Assembly (NCBI RefSeq): GCF_017052585.1
Contig: NZ_JAFFHZ010000001.1
Location: 4,650,001 to 4,714,000 of the forward strand
From: Paenibacillus apiarius
GTDB taxonomy: Bacteria; Bacillota; Bacilli; Paenibacillales; Paenibacillaceae
Length of the DNA: 64,000 nt
Direction: 5' to 3'
In this document: piece after piece, positions 35,746-46,051 of the stretch
Layout: every line of letters begins with the position of its first letter
Position numbering within the stretch: position 1 is the first letter of the stretch
Translations under genes and position numbers: made by a program
The notes under the pieces: model-generated
What the model saw: only the letters and a program-made list of their open reading frames with translations
Told to the model about the DNA's origin: nothing
The model's database searches: none

Positions 35746-38362
35746 ACAAGAGAAGGACAATAAGGACAAATTGAGAGTGTATGAATATGCAAAATCGCTC
35801 AATATGAGCAGCAAAGAAATTATTACGATTCTCAAGCGTATTAACATTCCAGTAAATAACCATATGAGTGTAATGGAGAATGATGCAGTGGCAAAAGTAG
35901 AACAGTTTTTCAAGGACGTAAAAGCAAATGCGCAAGCGAAACGTGAAGGCGGACCGCAATCCAAGCCGCAAGCGCAAGCCCAAGTCAGTCAAGTAAGCAG
36001 CAAAACTGCCGAAACGCCAAAAAGAACGGAAAACAGCAGTAAAGAAAACAATGACAATAAGCAGCGTCAAGGACAACGTGAAGGACAGCGTCATCCGCAG
36101 CGCGATGGTCGCGACCAGCAGCGTGATGGCAATCGCAGCGGTTCGCGTGACGGACGTCCGTCAAGCCCAGCGGCTTCTTCGGATCGCAACGCTAACCGTG
36201 GCGGAAGCCGAGATGGTCAAAGAGAACAACAGAGACAGGGCGATAGACAAACATCTATGAATACTAGACAAGGCAACAATCAAGGGAAACCGAACGGACA
36301 AGGCGATCAACGCAGACCGCAGCAAGGCGGCCAATCCAATAATATGAATCGTGGCGGGCAACAGAGACCTGCGCCGCAGCAGTCGCAGCGCCAGCAGCAG
36401 CCGGCACGCAGCTTCGATTCGAATAACGATAACGCATCTCAGAAGCCAGGCAACAAAAATCAAAGCAGAAAGCCGAATTCCGGTTCCAAGCGCTTTGATG
36501 ACAACAGAACTGGCGGGAACATGCGTGGCGGACGCGGCGGACGCGGCGGCAAAAACCGCGGCAGAGGGAACAACCAGCAGCAAGTGCAGCGTGAAAAAAT
36601 CGACAATACACCGAAAAAGATTATTGTGCGCGGAGAGATGACAGTCGGAGAACTGGCGAAGTTGCTCCACAAGGATGCTTCCGAAGTCATCAAGAAGCTC
36701 CTATTCCTTGGCGTGATGGCGACCATCAACCAAGAGGTCGATTTGGAAACGATTCAACTGATTGCCGACGAGTTCAAGGTTGAAGTGGACTTGAAGCTGC
36801 CGGTATCCGAGGATCCGTTCGAAGACACAGAAGAAAAAGACGATGAGGCCGACCTGCAAGAGCGTCCGGCTGTCGTTACGATTATGGGTCACGTCGACCA
36901 CGGGAAGACAACTTTGCTTGATGCTATCCGCAAGACGAATGTAACAAGCGCTGAAGCGGGCGGCATTACGCAGCATATCGGAGCCTACCAAGTTGAATTC
37001 AACAATAAGAAGGTAACGTTCCTCGATACACCGGGTCACGAAGCATTTACATTGATGCGTTCACGCGGTGCGCAGGTTACCGACATTACGATTATCGTCG
37101 TAGCGGCGGATGACGGCGTCATGCCGCAAACCGTAGAAGCGATTAGCCATGCGAAAGCAGCCAATTGCCCAATTATCGTTGCGGTGAACAAGATTGATAA
37201 GCCAGAAGCGAATCCGGATCGCGTGAAGCAAGAATTGACGGAATATGAGCTCGTTCCGGAAGAATGGGGCGGAGACACCATCTTCGTCAACGTGTCTGCC
37301 AAGCAGCGCATGGGACTTGATGAGTTGCTCGAAATGATTCTGCTCGTCGCGGAAGTAAATGAGTACAAGGCGAACCCGGACAAACGCGCCCGCGGCACGG
37401 TAATCGAAGCCGAGCTTGACAAAGGCCGCGGACCGGTTGCGCGCATTCTCGTGCAGCACGGGACGCTCAAAGTCGGAGACGCCTTCGTAGCCGGCACATG
37501 CTTCGGGCGTGTGCGTGCGATGGTGAATGATCGCGGCCGCCGGTTGAAAGAAGCAGGTCCGTCTACTCCGGTAGAAATTACGGGTCTGACTGATGTTCCG
37601 CAAGCAGGCGATCCGTTCATGGCGTTCGAAGACGAGCGTAAAGCGCGCTCTATTGCAGAGAAACGCGCAACGACATACAGACAAAGCCAACTGGGCGCCA
37701 ATACGCGCGTAACGCTTGACGATCTGTTCAAGCATATCAAAGAAGGCGAAATGAAAGAGCTGAACGTCATTATCAAAGGGGACGTGCAAGGCTCCGTCGA
37801 AGCGCTGCGCGGCTCGCTGCAAAAAATCGACGTCGAAGGCGTGCGCGTCAAGATTTTGCATTCCGGTGTCGGCGCCATTACCGAATCCGATATCATTCTG
37901 GCGACTGCTTCCAACGCGATTGTCCTCGGATTCAACGTCCGTCCGGATGCGCAGGCGAAGGCAACTGCGGATGAAGAGAAAGTGGACATTCGTCTGCATC
38001 GCGTCATCTACACAATCGTGGAAGAGATCGAGCAGGCAATGAAAGGAATGCTGGATCCGGAATACAAAGAAGTTGTTATCGGTCATGCCGAAGTCCGGAA
38101 TACGTTCAAAATCAGCAAGATCGGCACGATTGCGGGCTGTATGGTTACGCAAGGCAAGATTTCCCGTGCGGCAGAAGCTCGCTTGATTCGCGATGGCATC
38201 GTCATTTTCGAAGGGAAAATCGACTCGCTCAAGCGCTTCAAGGATGATGCAAAAGAAGTCGCACAAGGATATGAGTGTGGAATTATGCTGGATAAGTACA
38301 ACGATCTCCGAGAAGGCGACGTCATCGAGGCGTTTGTCATGGAGACGGTTGAACGCAAGTAA
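35738..38362 (+). CDS. infB: Translation initiation factor IF-2
   Basis: IF-2 is the GTPase that brings initiator tRNA to the 30S subunit and promotes subunit joining. An N-terminal IF2_N domain ([16 protein letters not shown]) is followed by a long low-complexity linker (about residues 65-290) rich in Gln, Arg, Gly and Asn with RGG-type repeats. A second IF2_N domain precedes the GTPase: G1 [13 protein letters not shown]2 GGITQHIG, G3 DTPGHEAF, G4 NKID. Domains II, III and C2 follow. The start is a TTG after GGAGGTGGAG. 874 aa is within the variable family range, set by linker length. Confidence 0.98.
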   Translation: MTKQEKDNKDKLRVYEYAKSLNMSSKEIITILKRINIPVNNHMSVMENDAVAKVEQFFKDVKANAQAKREGGPQSKPQAQAQVSQVSSKTAETPKRTENSSKENNDNKQRQGQREGQRHPQRDGRDQQRDGNRSGSRDGRPSSPAASSDRNANRGGSRDGQREQQRQGDRQTSMNTRQGNNQGKPNGQGDQRRPQQGGQSNNMNRGGQQRPAPQQSQRQQQPARSFDSNNDNASQKPGNKNQSRKPNSGSKRFDDNRTGGNMRGGRGGRGGKNRGRGNNQQQVQREKIDNTPKKIIVRGEMTVGELAKLLHKDASEVIKKLLFLGVMATINQEVDLETIQLIADEFKVEVDLKLPVSEDPFEDTEEKDDEADLQERPAVVTIMGHVDHGKTTLLDAIRKTNVTSAEAGGITQHIGAYQVEFNNKKVTFLDTPGHEAFTLMRSRGAQVTDITIIVVAADDGVMPQTVEAISHAKAANCPIIVAVNKIDKPEANPDRVKQELTEYELVPEEWGGDTIFVNVSAKQRMGLDELLEMILLVAEVNEYKANPDKRARGTVIEAELDKGRGPVARILVQHGTLKVGDAFVAGTCFGRVRAMVNDRGRRLKEAGPSTPVEITGLTDVPQAGDPFMAFEDERKARSIAEKRATTYRQSQLGANTRVTLDDLFKHIKEGEMKELNVIIKGDVQGSVEALRGSLQKIDVEGVRVKILHSGVGAITESDIILATASNAIVLGFNVRPDAQAKATADEEKVDIRLHRVIYTIVEEIEQAMKGMLDPEYKEVVIGHAEVRNTFKISKIGTIAGCMVTQGKISRAAEARLIRDGIVIFEGKIDSLKRFKDDAKEVAQGYECGIMLDKYNDLREGDVIEAFVMETVERK

Positions 38363-38416
38363 GCACACCTGTATCGCGGCATCTTCCACAGCAACTAATG
38401 AAATGAGGTGTTTCCC

Positions 38417-38773
38417 ATGGCGAACATTCGTGCTGGACGGGTTGGCGAACAAATGAAAAAGGAATTGAGTCAACTTATACAACTGGAGTTAAAAGATCCT
38501 CGCATCGGCTTTATTACGGTGACGGGAGTAGACGTGACCAATGATTTGTCGCTTGCGAGAGTCTATCTCAGTGTCATGGGCGATGAAGAACAGAAAGAAC
38601 AAACGATTAAAGCGTTGGATAAAGCAAGCGGATTTCTCCGTTCCGAGGTTGGAAAACGAATCCGTCTTCGCCATACTCCAGAGCTGACGTTCAAGATAGA
38701 TGCTTCCATTGAATATGGAAGCCGAATTGAAAAGCTGCTTGGCGATATTCGCGAGGGGAACGATACACCATGA
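38417..38773 (+). CDS. rbfA: Ribosome-binding factor A
   Basis: RbfA binds the 30S neck during late maturation of the 16S rRNA 5' end. The 118-residue KH-like protein has [37 protein letters not shown] and [19 protein letters not shown] chose the ATG at 38417 after GAGGTG; the one three codons earlier overlaps the spacer. The stop overlaps the nrnA start (ATGA). Confidence 0.96.
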   Translation: MANIRAGRVGEQMKKELSQLIQLELKDPRIGFITVTGVDVTNDLSLARVYLSVMGDEEQKEQTIKALDKASGFLRSEVGKRIRLRHTPELTFKIDASIEYGSRIEKLLGDIREGNDTP

Positions 38774-39846
38774 CGCAGCGCAGCAGGCAGGGACAAGTAG
38801 AATCGAGCTTAAGGCTCGATTCACTTGTCTCATCAGAGAACTGCATGGCGGAGCAGCCGTCACCGTCCTACGTTGCTGAATTGCAAAAAGCTTGCGACTT
38901 TATTCGCGCTTGCAACAATGTGCTTGTCGTATCCCATGTTCAGCCTGACGGAGATGCGATAAGCTCGACCCTCGCGATCGGTTGGCTGCTCCGTACATGG
39001 AACAAAACGTTCATGATGGTGAACGAGAACGGAGTGCCGCATCGGCTGCGCTATTTGTCAATGTCCGAAGGCATCCGCTCTTATGCCGATGAAGAGGAGC
39101 AACAAGCGCAGCTTGCGTATGACACAGTCATCTGCGTGGATTGCGCGGATTACTCCCGCATCGGCAAAATTGCGCAGTGGATAGTCAAAGATGCCCGCAT
39201 CTTGAACATAGACCATCATCCGACTAACGATCGTTATGGCGAAGTCGCGCTGATTCGGGAAGATGCTGCAGCAACAGCCGAGATTCTGTTCGATATGCTG
39301 CAAGTGTCTGGCGAAGAACTCGATTCGGAAGTGGCCACGATGCTGTATACCGGCATTTTGACCGACACTGGGGGCTTTCGTTACAGCAATACGACCCCGC
39401 ATGTAATGGCAATTGCGTCACAGCTGCTCAAGCATGGGGTGGATGGCAACGATATAGCTGATCGACTGCTGGAGAAGATGTCGATGGCGCAAGTTCAGCT
39501 CATTAAGCGCGGGCTTTCGCGGCTGTCCTTCACTCCCGATCAGAAGATTGGCTGGCTCTACATTTCACCGGAAGATATGGTTGAGACAGGAGCTTTGAAC
39601 GAGGATTTGGAGGGGCTTGTCAATTATCCCCGCAATATTGAAGGGGTGGAAGTCGGCCTGTTGTTCAAGCAGGTGGATGAGAACGCAGTCAAGGTCAGCA
39701 TGCGTTCTGCCGGAACGGTGAATGTCGCTGAGATTGCTCAGCATTTCGGTGGCGGAGGACATGTGGTAGCTGCCGGATGCAGGATTAACGGACGATTGCA
39801 TGATGTCATTACTATGGTTGTAGAACGGGTGAATCAGTCTTTATGA
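38770..39846 (+). CDS. nrnA: Bifunctional oligoribonuclease/pAp phosphatase NrnA (DHH family)
   Basis: NrnA degrades RNA 2-5 bases long and dephosphorylates pAp. The DHH domain has [25 protein letters not shown] and NIDHHPTND. The C-terminal DHHA1 domain ends with [12 protein letters not shown]. The start is uncertain. The ATG at 38770 overlaps the rbfA stop and has AGGGGA upstream but gives a 25-residue tail absent from B. subtilis NrnA; the ATG at 38845 begins at the conserved part but has a weak ribosome site. A strong hairpin (38794-38827) lies between the two. Confidence 0.93.
   Translation: MTQRSRQGQVESSLRLDSLVSSENCMAEQPSPSYVAELQKACDFIRACNNVLVVSHVQPDGDAISSTLAIGWLLRTWNKTFMMVNENGVPHRLRYLSMSEGIRSYADEEEQQAQLAYDTVICVDCADYSRIGKIAQWIVKDARILNIDHHPTNDRYGEVALIREDAAATAEILFDMLQVSGEELDSEVATMLYTGILTDTGGFRYSNTTPHVMAIASQLLKHGVDGNDIADRLLEKMSMAQVQLIKRGLSRLSFTPDQKIGWLYISPEDMVETGALNEDLEGLVNYPRNIEGVEVGLLFKQVDENAVKVSMRSAGTVNVAEIAQHFGGGGHVVAAGCRINGRLHDVITMVVERVNQSL
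38794..38827 (+). promoter_or_regulatory. Hairpin at the 5' end of nrnA
   Basis: CAAGTAGAATCGAGC pairs with GCTCGATTCACTTG around a TTAAG loop with a single bulged A, giving a 14-bp stem. There is no T-run after it, so it is not a terminator. It would occlude or shape initiation of nrnA if translation starts at 38845. Confidence 0.5.
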
Positions 39847-40757
39847 CAAAGTATCATGGCGTGCTGCCGGTATGGAAGCCGACGGATTGGACATCGCATG
39901 ATGTCGTAGCGAAGGTTCGCCGACTGATTTGGGAGAAACGAATCGGCCATACAGGCACATTGGATCCACAAGTGGTAGGCGTGTTGCCGCTGTGCGTAGG
40001 AAAGGCGACTCGCTTGGTGGAATATTTACAGGAGCTGCCCAAAGAATATGAAGCGACGCTGCGCTGCGGTGTATCTACGAATACGGAAGATATGAGCGGA
40101 GAAGTGATAGAACGAAGCGATGCTTCTCATCTTACTGAGGACATGGTAAGAGCGGCCATTCTAGCATTTGTGGGCAACATCGAGCAAGTGCCGCCAATGT
40201 TCTCGGCCGTCAAGGTGAACGGCAAGCGATTATATGAGCTGGCGAGAGAAGGAAAATCTGTTGAACGTGCTCCTCGTCAGGTGACGATATACAAGATTGA
40301 ACTACAGGAAATGCAGCTTGGACAAGCCGAGCCAGAAATACGGTTTCGCGTCTTGTGCTCCAAAGGGACTTATATTCGCACATTATGTGTGGATATCGGC
40401 CGCAAGCTGGGCGTCCCGGCAGCGATGTCCAATCTGAAGCGGACGCAATCCGCCAACTTCACTGAAGAGCAATGTGTGACGTTCGAGCAGATTGAACAGG
40501 CCATCGCCGAAGACACCTTCGCATCGATGCTTGTTCCAGTGGATGAAGCTATATCCTATATGCCGAAGTTGCGCGTAACGGAGCGATATGCGCCGTATGC
40601 CACTCAAGGACGAGGCATTCCGCTTCATGCTTTGACTCCGCAACCTTTGACGAATAGCACTGTTCGGTTGTATGATGAACAGGGAACCTTTTTTGGAATC
40701 TTCCATATACCCGAGGGGCAGGCGGAGCTGCGCCCTGTCAAAGTATTTCTGCCTTAA
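39843..40757 (+). CDS. truB: tRNA pseudouridine-55 synthase TruB
   Basis: TruB converts U55 in the T-loop of tRNAs to pseudouridine. The 304-residue protein has the catalytic Asp in GHTGTLDPQVVGVLPLCVGK, followed by VPPMFSAVKVNGKRLYELAR and CSKGTYIRTLCVDIGRKLG. A C-terminal PUA-like domain follows. It overlaps nrnA by four bases (ATGA). Length is normal. Confidence 0.97.
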   Translation: MTKYHGVLPVWKPTDWTSHDVVAKVRRLIWEKRIGHTGTLDPQVVGVLPLCVGKATRLVEYLQELPKEYEATLRCGVSTNTEDMSGEVIERSDASHLTEDMVRAAILAFVGNIEQVPPMFSAVKVNGKRLYELAREGKSVERAPRQVTIYKIELQEMQLGQAEPEIRFRVLCSKGTYIRTLCVDIGRKLGVPAAMSNLKRTQSANFTEEQCVTFEQIEQAIAEDTFASMLVPVDEAISYMPKLRVTERYAPYATQGRGIPLHALTPQPLTNSTVRLYDEQGTFFGIFHIPEGQAELRPVKVFLP

Positions 40758-40798
40758 CGAAAGCTGTTGCTTGCAAGCGCGTAGCGAAGAGAGAGACA

Positions 40799-40832
40799 GC
40801 GCAAATGGAGTAATCTGGTACTCTTTTTGCGC
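40799..40832 (+). terminator. Terminator after truB
   Basis: GCGCAAA (40799) pairs with TTTGCGC (40826-40832) and inside it GAGTA with TACTC, with a run of five T residues in the descending arm. It probably ends or attenuates the nusA-infB operon before ribF. Confidence 0.5.
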
Positions 40833-40954
40833 AACCCTTTTGTCTTATATTGTGAAAGGGAGAACATACTAGAAATACGATGAACAACCTCTAATAGTAA
40901 CATAAACGGTTTGTTACAACCGCAAAACGATAGAATGCAGGGGCTCTGATTACG

Positions 40955-41935
40955 ATGGAAACGATACCTTTACACGCACCGCTCGATGATGCGAGCTGGA
41001 CTTCATGCCGACAACCGCAAGTGTTGGTACTAGGTCATTTTGATGGAATTCATACAGGACATGCTCAAGTGATCCAGCGTGCGCTGGACTACGGAGCAGA
41101 ACACGGCTTGCCGGTTGGATTGATGACCTTTCATCCGCATCCGAAAGGTGTATTCGGCAGAGCCGAATACCACCGCTTCGTGACGCCGTTAATGGAAAAG
41201 GAACGGATTTTGTCCCGAATGGGTCTGGATCGCTTGTACGTTGTTCAGTTTGACATGTCGTTCTCCCAAGTATCGGCACAGAAATTCGCCGAGGCCGTAT
41301 GTGCGCTTGGGGTGAAGCATGTAGTCATCGGCTTTGACTATCGATTTGGTCATCGCGGGGAGGGAACGGCTGAAATGTTGAAAGACTGGGGAAATGATTG
41401 CTTCACGGTAGATATTGTGCCTGCATACAGCGAAGACGGTACGAAAGTAAGCAGTACGCGTATTCGTCAATGCTTGGCTCAAGGCGACATTGCGAAGGCC
41501 AACCAGCTGTTGGGCCGGCCCTATTTGATTCAGGGCGAGGTCGTTCATGGAGACGCACGCGGCCGGACTATCGGGTTTCCGACAGCCAACGTCAATCCTG
41601 AGGAGCCGTATATTATTCCTGCGATCGGAGTATACGCCGCCAAGGTGAAGGTGGGCGAGACATGGCATGACAGCGTGCTGAGCATCGGTTTGAAGCCTAC
41701 GTTCAAGTCAGGCGAGACTGTTCCGACCATTGAAGCGCATCTGTTTGATTTCGATGCCGATATTTATGGGGAAACGATTGCCATCGCCGTTATGGACTAC
41801 ATCCGCTCCGAACAGAAGTTTAATTCGATACAAGATTTGATTGCACAAATTACAGCGGATGCGGTGGAAGCACGGAGACGATTGGCTGCGATGGATGCAA
41901 AACAAATGTTCTCCTGCGCGGCTCAAGAGCGATAA
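40955..41935 (+). CDS. ribF: Bifunctional riboflavin kinase/FAD synthetase
   Basis: RibF makes FMN from riboflavin and then FAD. The N-terminal adenylyltransferase domain has the nucleotidyl-transfer motif VLGHFDGIHTGHAQVI and the ISST-like VSSTRIRQCL. The C-terminal kinase domain starts near residue 190 with GRTIGFPTANV. Length of 326 aa is normal. AGGGG upstream of the ATG is a moderate ribosome site. No FMN riboswitch is visible in the 197-base gap before it. Confidence 0.97.
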   Translation: METIPLHAPLDDASWTSCRQPQVLVLGHFDGIHTGHAQVIQRALDYGAEHGLPVGLMTFHPHPKGVFGRAEYHRFVTPLMEKERILSRMGLDRLYVVQFDMSFSQVSAQKFAEAVCALGVKHVVIGFDYRFGHRGEGTAEMLKDWGNDCFTVDIVPAYSEDGTKVSSTRIRQCLAQGDIAKANQLLGRPYLIQGEVVHGDARGRTIGFPTANVNPEEPYIIPAIGVYAAKVKVGETWHDSVLSIGLKPTFKSGETVPTIEAHLFDFDADIYGETIAIAVMDYIRSEQKFNSIQDLIAQITADAVEARRRLAAMDAKQMFSCAAQER

Positions 41936-41956
41936 GCGCTGAAGCGAAAACATCGT

Positions 41957-41985
41957 TTTACTTTTGCTAATGATGATGCTATACT
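41957..41985 (+). promoter_or_regulatory. Promoter for rpsO
   Basis: TTTACT (41957-41962) and TATACT (41980-41985) are separated by 17 bases. The predicted leader of about 105 bases contains an inverted repeat before the rpsO ribosome site. Confidence 0.55.
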
Positions 41986-42016
41986 AGTAACGTTGTCGCA
42001 TTGGCGGCACTTGTCC

Positions 42017-42057
42017 TTAGCTTGGTTACTCGATCTCACCGACGGTAACGAGGCTAA
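42017..42057 (+). promoter_or_regulatory. rpsO leader stem-loop, candidate S15 autoregulatory site
   Basis: TTAGCTTGGTTACTCG is complementary, with small mismatches, to the downstream CGGTAACGAGGCTAA, forming a stem around ATCTCACCGA. It sits about 27 bases upstream of the ribosome site. S15 represses its own mRNA through leader structures in several bacteria, so this is a reasonable but unproven operator. Confidence 0.45.
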
Positions 42058-42096
42058 CGGCGTACATGAACATACACATATTAGGAGGTGAATAGG

Positions 42097-42366
42097 ATGG
42101 CATTAACTCAAGAGCGCAAACAGCAGCTTATTGAAGAACACAAGACGCACGCATCGGACACGGGTTCTCCGGAAGTGCAAATCGCTATCCTTACGCAGAA
42201 CATTATTAATTTGACGGAGCATTTGCGCACGCACAAGAAAGACCATCATTCCCGTCGTGGTTTGTTGAAAATGGTTGGTCAACGCCGCAAGCTGTTGGCT
42301 TACTTGAAGCAGAAAGACGTTAAGCGTTACAGCGCATTGATCGAAAAACTCGGTCTTCGCCGTTAA
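42097..42366 (+). CDS. rpsO: 30S ribosomal protein S15
   Basis: S15 (89 aa) is a primary 16S rRNA binding protein of the platform. All four helices and the rRNA-contact residues are visible: [40 protein letters not shown] and [19 protein letters not shown] precedes the ATG by seven or eight bases. Standard length; ends in LGLRR. Confidence 0.99.
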   Translation: MALTQERKQQLIEEHKTHASDTGSPEVQIAILTQNIINLTEHLRTHKKDHHSRRGLLKMVGQRRKLLAYLKQKDVKRYSALIEKLGLRR

Positions 42367-42380
42367 TAGCACGACCCCAA

Positions 42381-42436
42381 GCAGCCTGGTTGTTCACCGC
42401 CGCCTGATAGTGCGGCATGCAACCGGGTTGCTTTTT
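42381..42436 (+). terminator. Terminator after rpsO
   Basis: GCAGCCTGGTTG (42381-42392) pairs with CAACCGGGTTGC (42420-42431), enclosing a second small stem (GCCGC/GCGGC), and is followed by five T residues. Strong intrinsic terminator. Confidence 0.8.
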
Positions 42437-42602
42437 AGTGATTAAGAAAGCTCATACATAATGATATGGGACATGCTCCTTTGCAGTGCAGGTTCAAAAG
42501 GTATTTTTGAACATCGAATTGAGACGGTATTTCAAACAGAATGCAGGAAATACTGGGAGTAGTGCCGAAATGATTAATGTTTACAACTTAAGGAGGGATC
42601 CG

Positions 42603-44813
42603 ATGAACCGCATCGAGATGGAACTTGGCGGAAGAACGCTCGTAATGGAGACAGGCCTTCTGGCCAAGCAAGCAAATGCGGCGGTTAAGGTTCAGTATGG
42701 CGACACGGTCGTGCTATGTACCGTTACGGCGTCGAAGGAACCGAAGGATTTAGATTTCTTTCCGTTAACCGTCAACTATGAAGAACGTTTGTATGCTGTT
42801 GGCAAAATACCTGGAGGATTCATCAAACGTGAAGGCCGGCCAAGCGAGAAAGCGATTCTTGCCAGCCGACTGATTGACCGTCCGATTCGTCCGCTGTTCC
42901 CGGAAGGGTTCCGCAACGACGTGCAAATCGTTGACCTGGTCATGAGCGTAGACCAAGACTGTCCTCCGGAAATCGCGGCGATGATCGGTACATCCGCTGC
43001 ATTGACCATATCGGACGTGCCGTTTAACGGACCGATTGGCGGCGTCATTGTCGGGCGCATCGACGGACAGTTCATTATTAATCCGACTGTAGAACAAGAA
43101 GAGAAGAGCGACATTCATCTTACCGTGGCCGGCACGAAAGAAGCTATCATGATGGTTGAAGCCGAAGCGGACGAAGTACCGGAACAGGTAATGCTTGAAG
43201 CGATTATGTTCGGTCATGAAGAGATTAAAAAGATCGTCGCTGTCATTGAGAAATTTACGGAAATGGCAGGCGTGCCGAAGATGGAAGTCAAGCTGCACGC
43301 CGTGGAAGCCGACGTAAATGAATCTGTGCGCGCATTTGCCAAGGAACGTCTCGTTGAAGCGATCCGCATTCCGGAAAAACACGCCCGTCAAGAAGCTATT
43401 GACGTTATCAACCAAGAAACGGTTGCCCATTTCGAAGAGATCTACATGGAGGCGCCGGAGAAGCTGGATGATGTCAAAGAAACGTTGTACGACATTGTAA
43501 AAGAAGAAGTTCGTCGTCTGATTACGCATGACAAAGTGCGCCCGGATGGACGTAATCTGGATGAAATCCGCCCTATCGAATGCGGCACAGGACTGCTTCC
43601 GCGCACACACGGTTCAGGTCTGTTCACGCGCGGCCAGACACAAGCGCTCAGTATTTGTACGTTAGGCGCGCTGGGCGACGTGCAAATCTTGGATGGCCTC
43701 GGTCTGGAAGAATCGAAACGCTTCATGCATCATTACAATTTCCCTCCGTTCTCCGTAGGCGAAGCAAGACCGCTTCGCGCGCCAGGACGTCGTGAAATCG
43801 GTCATGGTGCGCTCGGGGAGCGTGCGTTATCCAAAGTCATTCCGCCGGAAACGGAATTCCCGTATACGATTCGTCTCGTATCCGAAGTGTTGGAATCGAA
43901 CGGCTCTACGTCGCAAGCCAGCATTTGCGCAAGCACATTGGCGATGATGGACGCAGGCGTTCCGATTAAAGCGCCGGTTGCCGGAATTGCAATGGGTCTG
44001 ATTAAAGACGGCGAGCATTTTTCCATTTTGTCGGATATCCAAGGGATGGAGGACCATCTCGGAGATATGGACTTCAAAGTGGCAGGTACGGCAGAAGGCG
44101 TAACAGCCATTCAAATGGACATCAAAATTGACGGCATTGACCGTGATATTTTGACGCAGGCGCTTGCGCAAGCTCGCGAAGGCCGTATGTTCATTCTGGG
44201 CAAAATGCTGGAAGTGATTCAGCAGCCGCGCGCTTCGCTGTCTCCATATGCGCCGAAAATCCTTATCATGCAGATTAATCCGGATAAAATCCGCGATGTT
44301 ATCGGAGCCGGCGGCAAGGTCGTCAATAAAATTATTGATGAGACCGGCGTTAAGGTGGATATCGAGCAGGATGGACGCATCTTCATCGCATCTCCAAGCG
44401 AAGAAGCGAACGAACGCGCCCGTGAAATGATCGAAGGCATCGTGAAAGAAGTGGTCGTCGGTGAAACCTATACCGCTACAGTGAAGCGCATTGAGAAGTT
44501 CGGCGCGTTTGCAGAGATTCTTCCGGGTAAAGAAGGTCTGGTGCATATTTCGCAATTGTCGACCGAGCGTGTGGGCAAAGTAGAAGATGTCGTATCCATC
44601 GGGGACAAGATTGAAGTGAAGGTCGTCGAAATCGACCAGCAAGGCCGCATCAATCTGTCGCGCAAAGTGTTGCTGGAGCCAGCTCAATCAACAGATGGAA
44701 CTGCATCCGAAGCGCCAGCTGGAGGAGAGCGCCCGCGGAATAATGGCAGCCGCCACAATCAGGGTGGACAACGTCCGCCACGAGGCCCGCGCCCGCCGAA
44801 GCCGCAAGCATAA
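42603..44813 (+). CDS. pnp: Polynucleotide phosphorylase
   Basis: PNPase degrades RNA from the 3' end using phosphate and is part of the degradosome-like network with RNase J. Two RNase PH-like domains are present, the active second one containing [16 protein letters not shown] and [23 protein letters not shown] domain ([20 protein letters not shown]) and an S1 domain ([18 protein letters not shown]) follow. The C-terminal tail is Gly/Arg/Pro-rich. The ATG at 42603 follows AAGGAGGGA, giving 736 aa; the frame is open further upstream but that part is not PNPase-like. Confidence 0.98.
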   Translation: MNRIEMELGGRTLVMETGLLAKQANAAVKVQYGDTVVLCTVTASKEPKDLDFFPLTVNYEERLYAVGKIPGGFIKREGRPSEKAILASRLIDRPIRPLFPEGFRNDVQIVDLVMSVDQDCPPEIAAMIGTSAALTISDVPFNGPIGGVIVGRIDGQFIINPTVEQEEKSDIHLTVAGTKEAIMMVEAEADEVPEQVMLEAIMFGHEEIKKIVAVIEKFTEMAGVPKMEVKLHAVEADVNESVRAFAKERLVEAIRIPEKHARQEAIDVINQETVAHFEEIYMEAPEKLDDVKETLYDIVKEEVRRLITHDKVRPDGRNLDEIRPIECGTGLLPRTHGSGLFTRGQTQALSICTLGALGDVQILDGLGLEESKRFMHHYNFPPFSVGEARPLRAPGRREIGHGALGERALSKVIPPETEFPYTIRLVSEVLESNGSTSQASICASTLAMMDAGVPIKAPVAGIAMGLIKDGEHFSILSDIQGMEDHLGDMDFKVAGTAEGVTAIQMDIKIDGIDRDILTQALAQAREGRMFILGKMLEVIQQPRASLSPYAPKILIMQINPDKIRDVIGAGGKVVNKIIDETGVKVDIEQDGRIFIASPSEEANERAREMIEGIVKEVVVGETYTATVKRIEKFGAFAEILPGKEGLVHISQLSTERVGKVEDVVSIGDKIEVKVVEIDQQGRINLSRKVLLEPAQSTDGTASEAPAGGERPRNNGSRHNQGGQRPPRGPRPPKPQA

Positions 44814-44853
44814 GTGGCTTCAAACGCCTGTTGGCGATTATAGGATTCAAGGA

Positions 44854-44884
44854 AAGAGGCAGAATGTTTCTGGCTCTTTTTTTT
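44854..44884 (+). terminator. Terminator after pnp
   Basis: AAGAGGCAGAA pairs with TTTCTGGCTCTT (one mismatch) and is followed by a long T-run. Clear intrinsic terminator. Confidence 0.75.
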
Positions 44885-44986
44885 GTCTTTTTTTCCGTAT
44901 TCTCCGTTCCAATCATCCTTGTCCGCATAAGCTTAGCCGAAATGGCATAGAATCAAAAGGACAAACTTTGGAAGGGAATGGACGTC

Positions 44987-45991
44987 ATGCGGCCTGTCAT
45001 ATGGAAATGGATTGCAATTGCGGCGAGCGCATTCGGAGTTCTGTTTATCGCTTCCGCGACCGATGTGGGGACCTATATTCAGGAACGCAGATCAGAGCTT
45101 GTCATGACTGAAGCGTTCCAGACGGACTCGATTGATGCATTGGAGCATGATCCGCTCATGCAGCGGATTGTGGCGGAAGCGAAGCAGCATGAGATTGCGC
45201 CGGTAAATGCCCGAATCGATCGAGTGTGGAAAGCAATTCCCGGGTACAACGGAGTCGGGGTCGATATTGAACAGACCTACGAAGCAAACAAGGGGAAACC
45301 GGAGCAGGGCGAACTGAAATGGGTGCTGCGCGAGGTGAAGCCGGAAATATCGCTGCGTGATTTGGAGCCGCAGCCGATATACAGGGGAAATCCAAATAAG
45401 CAAATGGTAGCGCTCATGATTAACGTCGCATGGGGGAACGAGTTTATTGCCCCGATGTTAACGGTGCTGCAGGAGGAGAAGGTAAAGGCAACCTTTTTTC
45501 TGGATGGAAGCTGGTTGAGTAAAAATCCCGATGCAGCGAAGCAAATTCAAGCCGATGGACACGAATTGGAAAATCATGCGTATACGCATCCAAATATGAG
45601 CGAGCTTAGCGCAGGCCTGCAGTCGCAGCAAATCGAGAAGACGAAACGGCTGCTGAAGGAGACGTTAGGCGTCGAAAACAAATGGTTTGCTCCTCCGTCA
45701 GGCGACTTTAATGCGTTGACAGTAAGGACGGCGCATGCGCATGGTCTGGCAACCGTCTTATGGACGCTTGATACGGTGGACTGGAAGAAACCAGCTCCAT
45801 CCGCCATTTTGCAGAAAGTAAGGTCGAAGGTCGAAGCGGGCACGCTCATTTTGATGCATCCAACCTCTTCATCCAGCCGCGCATTGCAGGATATGATACG
45901 CATCATCAAAAGCAAAGGACTGCATCCTGGAACGGTGAGCGATACACTGTCCGAACAACGCTTGCCTGTTGTTCCAGTTGAGAGAAGATAA
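44987..45991 (+). CDS. ylxY: Polysaccharide deacetylase-like sporulation protein YlxY
   Basis: The 334-residue protein has an N-terminal membrane anchor (about residues 5-22) and a NodB/polysaccharide deacetylase domain. The metal-binding H-x3-H of motif 2 is present (ENHAYTHPNMSEL), as is motif 3-like APPSGDFNALTVRTA. However, the first motif, normally TFDDG, reads MINVAWGN here, so the catalytic base and metal-ligand aspartates are missing. The family is associated with endospore formers; activity is doubtful without the Asp. I chose the ATG at 44987 because GAAGGGA is well spaced; one three codons earlier is too close. Confidence 0.9.
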   Translation: MRPVIWKWIAIAASAFGVLFIASATDVGTYIQERRSELVMTEAFQTDSIDALEHDPLMQRIVAEAKQHEIAPVNARIDRVWKAIPGYNGVGVDIEQTYEANKGKPEQGELKWVLREVKPEISLRDLEPQPIYRGNPNKQMVALMINVAWGNEFIAPMLTVLQEEKVKATFFLDGSWLSKNPDAAKQIQADGHELENHAYTHPNMSELSAGLQSQQIEKTKRLLKETLGVENKWFAPPSGDFNALTVRTAHAHGLATVLWTLDTVDWKKPAPSAILQKVRSKVEAGTLILMHPTSSSSRALQDMIRIIKSKGLHPGTVSDTLSEQRLPVVPVERR

Positions 45992-46051
45992 GTTTTTTGG
46001 TAGGATTAGATAGGCATGCATGGATAGAATTACGGATGAGGAGGATTTCCG

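Noticed and set aside
36000..36600. Repeats rich in CAG/CGT-like codons, possibly a repeat array
   Set aside because: This is the low-complexity Gln/Arg/Gly linker of IF-2, a normal feature of the protein, not a DNA repeat array.
37036..38482. Long minus-strand open frames opposite infB
   Set aside because: They mirror the codon bias of infB, have no ribosome sites and encode no recognisable domains. The same holds for the other minus-strand frames in the window.
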